Shown: positions 1 through 9,176 of the stretch, piece after piece
How the letters are laid out: the number at the start of each line of letters is the position of its first letter
Position numbering within the stretch: position 1 is the stretch's first letter
Assembly (NCBI GenBank): GCA_039519185.1
Contig: CM076847.1
Coordinates: 90,120,360-90,184,359 of the forward strand
Direction: 5' to 3'
Length of the DNA stretch: 64,000 nt
DNA from: Astragalus membranaceus
Lineage: Eukaryota > Streptophyta > Magnoliopsida > Fabales > Fabaceae
Made by a program: the position numbers and the translations under genes
The notes under the pieces: model-generated
The model's input: the letters and a program-made list of their open reading frames with translations, nothing else
Told to the model about the DNA's origin: nothing
Database searches by the model: none

Positions 1-288
1 TTATATTCAGTCCGCTAACTTATCCACTATCATGTATAAGCTAGCTTATCCTATCCACAGGCTTATCTATTTTCTGTTTTTTTTATCAAAGAGAGCTCAT
101 AAGTGGAGTTAAACTCAAAACTAAACAACTATCATGTGTAAATAAAAAAAGTAAAAACGACATCGTAAAGAGTTTTGTTTGATTATGCGGTTTTGCATTC
201 GCATAGGAGGGGGAGAAGTGGATAAGAAAAGAGAGTTGATAGTGGTGGGGAAACTGGGTCTCTGGACTGAGAAAGAAGAGGAAGAAAA

Positions 289-1805
289 ATGGACAAGTAT
301 TTCAGTGCGGCTTACCGCGGTGACCCGGGCGTTCCCCACGCCGACCCGCACCGATTCGTCAACATTTGGGTCGGATCCCTAGCCTTCTCTGCTATTACCT
401 TTTTCCATCCCCATATGTGGCAACACGGCTCCACTATGTTCAAGTATATCACTTTCTTCCTCCCTATTTTCTCTCTCAATTAATTCAAACTTGAAATTTG
501 CCTTTCTTCGATGGTAGTTTGGAACTTGCAGTTTATTATTCGATAATCGACTTGACGTATGATTAAAAATCAAATGATGCTATATTTTTTTTTTGCTACT
601 TGGCTTAAATTCTTGCAAACTGTATATTTTTGCTGTATTTTTAGGGTTTTTGGTTGGGACCTAGATTAACTTGAGTTCAATTATATTATATATGCACAAC
701 TGAGTCAATTATTCATCCACTATAGCAAAATCAATCGATTCCAACATATGGAAAATCTGATACCATTGAGTATGTAGGATAAATTACAGTTTTATGCTTG
801 CGGTACTATGTATACGGTCGCCTAATTTGAACATAAAATTTAAGCAACGAGTGTATACGGTCGCCTAATTTGAACATAAAATTTAAGCAACGATTTTTAA
901 TGGTTAATGCAGTTCAAAATTTTGGTTAATCATTAACTACATTTTGAATGTATTAGCCATTAGGAATTGATGTCTCAAAATGTCGTGGTTTTCTCTATTA
1001 GTCTATATATATGATCCCCTTGAAGAGGCTACTTTCTCAAGAGGTTAATTATTTGCTCTGGCCTCTGGAAATTCTTATTGCATAAAAAATTTATTCACAT
1101 AATATGTTTAGTATCTTATATTTCTTCAATGGCTGTGGTTAAGGGAATGCTCTTGAATGAAAATTTATGTATCGACATATCTGGAACTAAAAGGAATCGT
1201 ATTGCATATGTTTCAAAGTGAATATTGCACATTCACTTTAGTAAAAAAAAAAATTTGAGGGAAAGTTCATTCACTTTAGTATGGCTTATGCCCGAGAGTT
1301 TGAAATAATTTGATAGTAATGTCTGGTCTTATTTATCGCAGTGATATGAATCAATGCCTTTCTTTGGCGGTTCATTATAGATTATAATGCACAAAATGCA
1401 CCCATTCTTTGTTTGTGTTTCCTCTGTCCTGTTTCTGACATTTGAGCTTATGATTTTACTTTGTGAAGCTTTCTTTTGCAAAAACTTATTTTTACACCTC
1501 TTATTCTATGATCCTCTAATGCACAGTTGGCATGATAGAGCAATGTTATTTGAGCAATATCACTGGAAAAGGGCAATGAAGAAGAATCAGCCATATGAGT
1601 TCATGGTATGCTATTTTACTTCTTCCTACCTAATTTTTCTTGAGAGCTTTAGCTAAACAGAGCTAAAACTATTGCTACTTTGTGCTTTATTTATTATGAG
1701 CAAGTGGTTATGTAATAATTTTTTTTGCTGTTGCAGTGGAACAAGACATGGGATAGGGCCACTCGAGATTCATACTACTTCAATTGGCCTATGTACTTCC
1801 CTTAG
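289..1805 (+). CDS. Plant mitochondrial complex I small membrane subunit (At1g67350-like), 3 exons
   Basis: Exons 289-443, 1527-1605 and 1737-1805 join in frame through GT/AG junctions into a 100-residue protein. It begins MDKYFSAAYRGDPGVPHADP, has one hydrophobic segment at about residues 23-40 (FVNIWVGSLAFSAITFF), then a charged tail with WHDRAMLFEQYHWKRAMKK and ends YYFNWPMYFP. From memory, the start, the LFEQYHWK block and the FNWP ending match the plant complex I subunit typified by Arabidopsis At1g67350 (about 98 residues). That protein is a single-span inner-membrane component of NADH dehydrogenase without a catalytic role. The ATG at 289 is the first one in frame in a good context (AAAAATGGA). 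Intron 1 is long (1,083 bp) and holds a 43-bp tandem duplication. Nothing looks broken, so it is probably functional. The exact subunit name is the less certain part. Confidence 0.88.
809..894. repeat. 43-bp tandem duplication in intron 1
   Basis: Two adjacent near-identical units, each containing TATACGGTCGCCTAATTTGA followed by an A-rich end and AAGCAACGA, start near 811 and 854. They lie inside the first intron of the complex I subunit gene, so the coding sequence is not affected. Confidence 0.85.
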
Positions 1806-4080
1806 GTCCCTTCTGTATTTTCCCATTGCTGACATTGTCTTATCTTTACTTTGGTTGCCAACCTGAAAAAAGTTTATGCTCCTTCCCCTTTCATACACTC
1901 TATTATGGCATTTTGAATGTGACTGAAAACAATTACAAGCATGTGTTTTTTGGGCTCTGTCCAGTGTTCACGTGATGCCATTGGATAACTGAGACGCCAT
2001 TGTGTGTTAAGTGCAAAATTAAAATAAAAAAGCGTTCAAATAAAAGTAATGAATGAGCAGTAAGGTATGCTTGACTTGCATGTTACTTCTCAAAAGGTTG
2101 AAGGTTGAGATACACCAAGACTTTTGCCATTACCTCACATAACCATAACCATCCGATACCTGTCTGGATTGCTGAATCTGTTTGCAAGGAATTATGATAA
2201 CCTTTGCTAATTGTGACCTTAAAATGGTTTATTTTTTTAAAAAAATTGAGGTGTGTTTTAACTTTTGATCTTTTATGCAGAACTTGTATGATATCTGTTT
2301 ACATTTTCTGCTTTCACTTATAATAACAAAATTGTCCTTTCGTGATCGTCCGACATTGTAGGGGGAATAGGAAATATAAAAGTGTTTACTTTCTAGAAAC
2401 ATTTTCAATTTTCAAATTCATTTTCATTTGAAAAATTGGTCTCGAAGTTTCCTGAACAAGTGACAAAAGACATTTTCAGAAACAGAACCATTGGGACAGA
2501 GAAGTTGAAAGCCATTTTCAGAAATACTGAAAATAGTTTTTTAGTGTTTTCAATTTTTGTTTTAGAAATACCAAGGGCTCAACCAAAGCAATAACCTTCG
2601 CACATTGTCAATGACACTAAAAAAATTAGAATCCACCATTTTTTTTTCCAAATGCAGTTACGGGCCATTTTTTGCCTGTTGCAGACACAATTTGACTATC
2701 TAGTCTTGGGATTGTCCAATTACCCTGTTTTCAGATACTCGGTTGATACTTGGCAAGGATGTTATAACTATAAGGGTTGAATCGGTGTACAGAGGGCCCT
2801 TAAATTTTTTTAAACCATCAACCAATAACAGTTCGTGGTAAAAGTGGCTTTTAAGATAGTTGAGATAAAGTTATATCATTTTTATGATGCGTTATTTCGT
2901 GATCGTCCGACATTGTAAAAAATCTTGTATACCGACAATGTATATAAATTTGATCCATGTTATAATATGTGCCAACTTGAGATGCCTCATTACTCACTAA
3001 TGTATCCTTGAAAGCACACTAAAACTCTAAAACGCAATGCTCTTATGATTTATTTTATCAAACGCCGTGACATCGAACTTAAACACAAACTACACAACAA
3101 AGAGGCCACAAAACAATCAACAATAGATGAGCTTGTACTATGCAACAATAAAATCAAACCACTACATTGCCATGTTGGCTTTGAAAGTGGACAAAGTGGC
3201 ACCAGCTCTGAGGGCGAGGGAGCAGTCAAAGAGATGGGGGAACCGATGTGCAAGAGTCAAATCTGATGGAGGGAAATCAACCACGAGAAGCTTTGGTTTG
3301 GAGTTCATAGGACTTTGTAAGTAGATTTGTTCCCTAAAAAACCTTCACCCTTCTGGAGGCAATGACTCAAGAGGAGGTTGCATCAGAGAGGAGTTTTCAC
3401 AAGGTTAGGGGAGGCAGTGTGAAAACCAGAATATCATGGTGTGATTGGCATGGTGGACTTGGTCGAACCAAGAAGGAGACTCTTAGTTCCAGTGGTGGTT
3501 TCGGCTTATGGTAGTTGCTGGAAATGGGGATGTGGTGGAGGCATGAGGAGAAGTAGAGAAGGGCTGGAGTGCTTACATGAAGGTCCTATGGTGGTCTCGC
3601 ATCAGAGGCAAGAGAGGAGGGGAACACAACTGGTTACTAACCCCAAATAATGTGGAGGGAGGTGGTCTCCATGGAGAGGAAAACTCGAAAAGTGCTTGAC
3701 TGCCAATAGGGGGCTTCATTGCTAACAACAACTCGCCCTATTGACACTCTTACTCAAAAGTGAGAATAAGAGTAAAAAATGAATAAGCTTCGAATCACCA
3801 AATTTAAATCATTTTCTTCACTCTCTCCCTCAATCTTCTTCCGTCGCTTTTCTACATCACAAAATGTAAGGGTGGGGGCAGAATAAAACCTTTGAGTTTG
3901 AGGTTTTTATTTTAAAAACGGTGCTTCAATTCTGGGGGTTATTTGAAGGAATAAAAACATTTTGGAAGTGTTAGAAAAAAAGAAGTGCTAATAGTAAATC
4001 TCTAGCCCAAAGATGATGATGCTCTAAGACCCAAAAGAAAGGGAGGGTCCTGAAAGAAACCATAACACGCGCGTTTCCTA
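1806..4080. other. Intergenic stretch, no supported gene
   Basis: The 3' flank of the complex I gene is followed by AT-rich sequence. Short open frames at 3045-3650 have no recognisable motif and no splice context. A 23-bp exact direct repeat centred on CGTGATCGTCCGACATTGTA occurs at 2338-2360 and 2895-2917. The last ~100 bp before 4101 are the probable 5' leader of the next gene. Confidence 0.6.
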
Positions 4081-4100
4081 AGACGGAAGGAAGGAGAACG

Positions 4101-5076
4101 ATGGCGCATTATCTCTTCTTCACAATCCATCATCATCATCATCTCTCACTTTATCAAAACACTCGCCTCATGTTCGAACATTACTATTCCCCAAGACGCT
4201 GTCGTGTCGTCTCTCTTCATCACACAAGTACAACACTTTGAAATCCACCACATCCTTCTCCTGGTTCACCAAAATTCACTCAAAACCTTTACATTTTGCT
4301 CTGTCGGGAGCCCTCTCACTTGTCTTATTATTCGGAGGAACTGGATTGGCTGAGGCCGCAAAAACTGGCGTGAACAAACCAGAATTGCTCCCTAAAGAGT
4401 TCACCACTGTCATTGATGTTGCTGGATTCCTCTCCGATGGACAGGTATCAAACGTTGATCTTATCTTATGTGTGTGGTGAAAAATTATCAATGATGTTCA
4501 ATTGATTATTTTTTTTCAGGAGAAAAGGTTAGCACAAGAGATTGATGCACTTGAAAAAGATACTGGAATCAAGTTGAGAGTTTTGGCCCAGAACTATCCC
4601 GATACGCCAGGTTTGGCTATCAAAGATTTCTGGCAAGTAGATGATAGAACTGTTGTCTTTGTTGCTGATCCCACGTTTGGTAAACCATCCACCACACTTT
4701 TCTTTGCTCTCTCTTATTCTTTTTAGCTTCTTAATGTTAGTTAATGCATCAATGAGTTTTGTTGAACAGGAAATATATTGAATTTCAACGTTGGTGCTAC
4801 CGTGGATTTGGACATTCCACGTAGTTTCTGGAGTCGCTTGGCTGGGAAGTACGGCAATGTTTTCTTTTGGAAAGAGAAGGTAGACTCTGCATTTCAATCT
4901 ACCTATTGTTTTTTTATTTATTTATTATTATTATTATTAGCTTAGTTACTGATTTGATCATGGTTTACCGCCATACCAAACAGGGAGAAGATGCATCTAT
5001 TGAATCAGCAGTTATGGCAATTTCTACTTGCTTGAGAGAACCCGTTGGGTCTAATAATTGTTCTGAGGTCAAATGA
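4101..5076 (+). CDS. Thylakoid lumenal 15.0 kDa protein 2-like (TPM-type domain), 4 exons, start codon out of frame
   Basis: Exons end and begin at clean GT/AG sites: exon 1 to 4444, then 4520-4679, 4770-4879 and 4984-5076 (TGA). The mature part reads GVNKPELLPKEFTTVIDVAG, EKRLAQEIDALEKDTGIKLR, FWQVDDRTVVFVADPTFG, DIPRSFWSRLAGKYGN and ends REPVGSNNCSEVK. This matches my memory of the plant thylakoid lumenal 15.0 kDa protein 2 (TPM family, photosystem-associated). The N-terminal part is Ser/Thr-rich like a chloroplast transit peptide and is followed by a hydrophobic lumen-targeting segment (ALSGALSLVLLFGGTGLAEA) with an Ala-x-Ala type cleavage site. The ATG at 4101 has an ideal context (AACGATGGCG) but is one base out of frame with the transit peptide, which is open from 4082 without any ATG. 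Read literally, the gene lacks a usable start. A 1-bp assembly error or a recent frameshift at codon 2 are the two simplest explanations. Confidence 0.82.
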
Positions 5077-5668
5077 TTTTCAACTCTGGAGGATACTATA
5101 CTATATTTCATGTTTTAATTGTATTAATTATGCGGAGTTTAAGGATCTTATATACGTTAATAACGTTATTGTTAATACATATGGGGTTATGTGAAGTATT
5201 TAAATTTCGTTGCTTAAAAAGAAGGTACGTAAGTGATTGTACATCAATAGATCGATATGATTTGAGAGTTATTGCAGTAGTTTGTTTCCTTGTAAAATAA
5301 TGATTCCTTGAATGAATTATGTGCTACTAACTTCAGTAGTTGATCTACTGATTTCTTGTCTATATCCCGATAAAAAATAAATAGATCGCCTTGCTTTTGA
5401 GGCTTATACATCGGAGGAAGTTATAGATTGGAATTGTGCTCCTAGAAACGTATCTGTCTGCTGGTGCATGTAGTATTTGACTATATTTTTATCTTAACTG
5501 AATTCTGTGCAACCAAGTGTAAACCACGAAAAACGAAATTCGAACAAACATGCCCAATTCTGTAATTGCATTTACAAATTAGTAGTATTATGTAGCACAT
5601 AAAGTAATTATTATACTAATAATCTCTTGCCAAAGCCGGTTCACAGTACATAGGTGAAACAAGTCATT
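5077..5668. other. 3' flank of the lumenal protein gene, no gene seen
   Basis: AT-rich sequence with only short chance open frames. It runs up to the first LTR. Confidence 0.6.
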
Positions 5669-5955
5669 GTTTTGTTGATCTTTGTAACTAATTTGTTACC
5701 ATTTACTGCTTCACCTTTTACTCTTATTGCAATAGAGATATAGAAGTAATTTCATTTGAGATACATTTACATTTCATTTGAGCTGAAACTAGTCACTCTA
5801 CTAGTTATTAATTGTAACAAATTTTAAATCAATACAATTCAGTTAATTCATTTTCTCTCTTCCCTCAGTTTTCATCTTCATCTCGTATCTCTTTCTCTGT
5901 GTGTGTGTGAACTCTGTGTGAGAGTGGTTGTGAGGATGCTGAATTTGCTCCAACA
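5669..5955 (+). repeat. 5' LTR of the plus-strand copia element
   Basis: The right edge is secure: TTTGCTCCAACA precedes the primer site. From 5746 it aligns with 8652-8852. The left edge near TGTTTTGTTGATC is estimated by comparison with the related minus-strand element, so it may shift by some tens of bases. The (GT)n-rich stretch near 5898-5909 differs in length from the 3' copy. Confidence 0.7.
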
Positions 5956-5958
5956 AAT

Positions 5959-5972
5959 TGGTATCTAGAGCT
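5959..5972 (+). other. Primer binding site (initiator tRNA-Met type)
   Basis: TGGTATCTAGAGCT lies three bases after the LTR. It resembles the usual plant copia site TGGTATCAGAGC, complementary to the 3' end of initiator tRNA-Met, with one extra base and small changes. Confidence 0.75.
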
Positions 5973-6140
5973 TTGTTTCAAATTGATCTGGGAAACACGA
6001 GTGATAGTGAGTTTGTGCGTGATTTCGATTTGCAATTCGCATTGAATTGAATCTCGAAATCGAAAGGAATCACAATTCGATTCCTAGGGTTGGATAAACA
6101 CGAGCGATTGTGAGAATCGAGTGATTAACACAGAACGACG

Positions 6141-6761
6141 ATGAACGGTGGAAACGGTGGCTTCAACACAAAATTGCCGGTGTTTGACGGCAAGAACTGG
6201 AATCGGTGGTCGATCCAGATGCGTGTGTTGTTCGGCGCTCAAGATGTGCTTGAGCTCGCCAACGATGGCTACGTCCTTGTAGCTGAGAACGCAACCGAGG
6301 CACAGAGAAATGCACAACGCGACGTGAGGAAGAAAGATCAGAAAGCGCTTTTCTACATTCATCAATGTGTGGATATGAAGGTGTTTGAGAAGATTGCTGA
6401 GGCAACTACGGCGAAGGCAGCGTGGGATACTCTGGTATCGTGCTATGGTGGTGATGCAACCGTGAAGAAAGTGAAGTTACAATCGCTGAGAAAGCAATAC
6501 GAGAATCTGGAAATGAAGAGCAATGAGAAGATCGCAGACTACATTACACGAGTTGTTACCGTAACAAATGAGATGAAAACCTGTGGAGAAACAATGACTG
6601 AGCAAACAATCGTAGAGAAGGTACTTAGATCTCTAACTGCTCAATTTGACTTTATTGTAGTTGCGATAGAACAATCTAAGGATACTAGTACAATGAAAAT
6701 TGATGAGCTGCAAGGAAACCTAGAGGCACATGAATTAAGAGTGACTGAGAGAGGAAGCTGA
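6141..6761 (+). pseudogene. Copia gag (UBN2/DUF4219-type), frameshifted
   Basis: Starts MNGGNGGFNTKLPVFDGKNW and carries the copia gag pattern: WSIQMRVLFG, AWDTLVSCYGGD, KLQSLRKQYENL and DYITRVVTVTNEMKTCGE. The ATG at 6141 follows the leader directly. The frame ends at 6761 after VTERGS. The gag continues one frame over as a Lys/Asn-rich segment that leads to the zinc knuckle, so a 1-base shift lies near 6746. Gag would form the virus-like particle of the element in the cytoplasm. In this copy the polyprotein is interrupted. Confidence 0.9.
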
Positions 6762-7416
6762 AAAGGAACCTGAGCAAGCTCTTAAGGCTGAGACCTACAA
6801 GAAGAATAATAATGATAAGCCAAATTGGAAAGAAAATAAGTGGAAGAGTAAGAAGCAAGCATGGTTAGAGAATAAGAACAAGAAGAATAGTGATAATAGT
6901 GCTGAGAAATCAGAATCCTCTAACCAAGGGGGAAAGAAATATAATAATAATCAGAAAGGGAAAGAGAAATTTGATAAGAGAAAGATACAATGTTTTAATT
7001 GTGATAAGTTTGGCCACTTTGCTGAGGAGTGTTGGTCAAATAAAGAAAATAAGAAAGAAGAAGCTAACATAGCCAAAGGAGATTCTGATGATGATCCAGT
7101 GCTGCTGATGGTGACTATAGCAGATGACTCAGTGATAATAGAGCTATGGTATATGGATACAGGGTGTTCCAACCATATGACTGGAAATAAACAATGGCTA
7201 GTTAACTTTGACAGTAGCAAGAGGACTAAGATAAGGCTTGCAGATGGCAGATATTTGACAGCAGAGGGCATGGGAAATATTCTGGTGGAAATTGAAGATG
7301 GGTAGATCTGTCTTGATTGAAGATGTGTGGTATGTGCCTGGGATGAAGAGTAACCTAATGAGTGTAGGTCAGCTCATAGAGAAGGGATATTCTGTGAATA
7401 TGGAAGATGGAATGCT
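6762..7416 (+). pseudogene. Copia zinc knuckle and aspartic protease remnant
   Basis: This stretch encodes, in shifted frames, a CX2CX4HX4C zinc knuckle (CFNCDKFGHFAEEC, about 6991-7032) and the retroviral-type protease core WYMDTGCSNHMTG (about 7147-7185) with its flap-side region up to GMGNILVEIEDG. The stop at 7303-7305 and another frame change near 7420 separate it from the integrase. The active-site triad is D-T-G, so the catalytic residue is present although the frame is not continuous. Confidence 0.85.
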
Positions 7417-8601
7417 ATGGTTGTATGCCAGAGATTGGTTCTGAAGTCCCCTTTAGAGAATAACAGGACCTTTAAGGTTAACATCAATGCAACTGAAACA
7501 CGCTGTTTCAGTGCAACTGATGGTGATAAGGAGAGTACTTTGTGGCACAGAAGATATGGACACCTAAACTATAGAAGTTTAGGACATTTGAAGTCCAAGA
7601 ATCTAGTGATTGGTGTACCAAAGGTCACAACATGTGACAAGGGATGTGATGTGTGTATGAGAAGCAAGCAAGCAAGGCTGCCCTTTGCATCAGAATTGCC
7701 TCCAAGAGCTACTCAAGCTTTAGGAGTAGTGCATTCTGATGTATGTGGTCCACTTGAGGTTCCCTCCTTAGGTGGAAACAAGTATTTTGTAACATTTGTG
7801 GATGAGTTTACAAGGATGTTGTGGATTTATCTCATTAAGGCCAAGAGTGAAGTACTGGACCAGTTTAAGAAGTTCAGGGTGTTTGCAGAAAGACAAAGTG
7901 GTTGCAAGTTGAAAATACTGAGAACTGATGGTGGTGGAGAATACAACTCTACTGAGTTTAAGAACTACTGTGAAGAGCATGGTATTGACCATGAAGTGAC
8001 TGCCCCTTATACTCCTCAACACAATGGAGTAGCTGAGAGGAGAAATAGAATGATAATGGACATGGCAAGGTGCATGCTAAAGGAAATGAAGCTGCCAAGA
8101 AATCTGTGGGGTGAGGCTGTGGCAACTGCAGCTTATATTTTAAATAGGTGTCCAACAAAGAAGCTCAATAATGTGGTTCCAATTGAGGTATGGTCTGGCA
8201 AGAAACCCAGTGTAGGGCATCTGAGAGTGTTTGGTTCACTCTGCTACAAACATATCCCAGATGCTAGAAGAAAGAAACTGGATGACAAGAGTAGTCCTAT
8301 GATTCTTGTAGGGTATCACTCTACAGGAGCATATAAGCTGTACAATCCAGTGAACAACAACATAGAGATAAGCAGAGATGTGATTGTGAAAGAAACTGAG
8401 CAGTGGGATTGGAAAAATGGTGAAGTGAACACCATTGAAGAAGACTCTGTCCAAATAAATGATGCTGGTGTGTACACACCAGATGAAGAGCCTGAACCTG
8501 AAGTTGCTGAGAATGAGGAACAGGCTCCACAACAACATGAAAATGATACTGACACTGATGTTGATGAAGAACCAGTGATACAAGACAGACCACAGAGATA
8601 G
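7417..8601 (+). pseudogene. Copia integrase domain
   Basis: An uninterrupted 394-residue segment. The GAG-pre-integrase zinc-binding region contains WHRRYGHLNYRSLGHL and CDVCMRSKQ. The rve core has the three acidic residues in HSDVCGP, RTDGGGEY and PQHNGVAERRNR, and the copia-type continuation WGEAVATAAYILNRCPT and GHLRVFGSLCYKHIP follows. The C-terminal part is acidic (EEPEPEVAENEEQ) and stops at 8599-8601 just before the linker that should lead into RT. The nominal first Met at 7417 is not the real start, because the domain is part of a longer polyprotein. Confidence 0.92.
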
Positions 8602-8651
8602 ATAACACTACCCAACAGACTGACAGATTATGATCTAATTTCATTTTACTT

Positions 8652-8852
8652 GTAATTTCATTTGAGATACATTTACATTTCATTTGAGCTGAAACTAGTC
8701 AGTCTACTAGTTATTAATTGTAACGGATTTTTATCAATACAATTCAGTTAATTCATTTTCTCTCTTCCCTCAGTTTCATCTTCATCTCGTATCTCTTTCT
8801 CTGTGTGTGTGTGTGTGAGAGTGGTTATGAGGATGCTGAATTTGCTCCAACA
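8652..8852 (+). repeat. 3' LTR (5'-truncated) of the plus-strand copia element
   Basis: Matches 5746-5955 of the 5' LTR, including the ACTAGTCA/TCTACTAGTTATTAATTG block and the terminal CTCCAACA. The first part of the LTR is missing because the deletion that removed RT-RNase H ends inside it. Confidence 0.85.
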
Positions 8853-8886
8853 TGTTTTAGGTCTCATCCGCACTCATCCTTCAGCA

Positions 8887-9164
8887 TGTTGGAGTTAATT
8901 GCAACTCTCCATTGCTGCACACACAGCAACAACACACACAGATACAGAGAAACGGGAGCACACACAGAGCAAAACTGAGAACAAGAGAAGCGAGAGTAAA
9001 AAAATGATTATTATGTGTAAAACTGAATTACAAGTGGTATATAGTTTCAGTTGAAAATTTAACAAACTTAATGAACTCTAAATGAGAGTCAAATGAAATT
9101 AAAATGCAATTACAGTAAAGGTAAAAATGGTAACTCAGTAAAACAATATGCATTACTTCTAACA
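8887..9164 (-). repeat. 3' LTR of the minus-strand copia element (complete)
   Basis: On the minus strand it runs from TGTTAGAAGTAATGC to AATTAACTCCAACA, 278 bp, with TG..CA ends. Directly inside it, at 9165-9180 on the minus strand, is the purine-rich TTAAGGGATGG, which fits a polypurine tract. Confidence 0.85.
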
Positions 9165-9176
9165 CCATCCCTTAAG
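9165..9176 (-). other. Probable polypurine tract
   Basis: The minus-strand sequence TTAAGGGATGG sits immediately 5' of the 3' LTR, the position where plus-strand DNA synthesis is primed in LTR elements. Confidence 0.6.

Larger units (their letters stand above)
5669..8852 (+). mobile_element. Ty1/copia LTR retrotransposon, deleted for RT-RNase H
   Basis: A 5' LTR (about 5669-5955) is followed by a methionine-tRNA-type primer site, then gag, zinc knuckle, protease and integrase in copia order. After the integrase the sequence jumps straight into a 5'-truncated 3' LTR at 8652, so reverse transcriptase and RNase H are absent. Both LTR ends read GAATTTGCTCCAACA. The reading frame is broken at least three times (near 6746, 7302 and 7420). 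No matching target-site duplication was found. The element cannot be autonomous. Confidence 0.9.

Noticed and set aside
3441..3650. Open frame MIGMVDLVEPRRRLL...
   Set aside because: No recognisable domain, no splice or promoter context, and composition like the surroundings.
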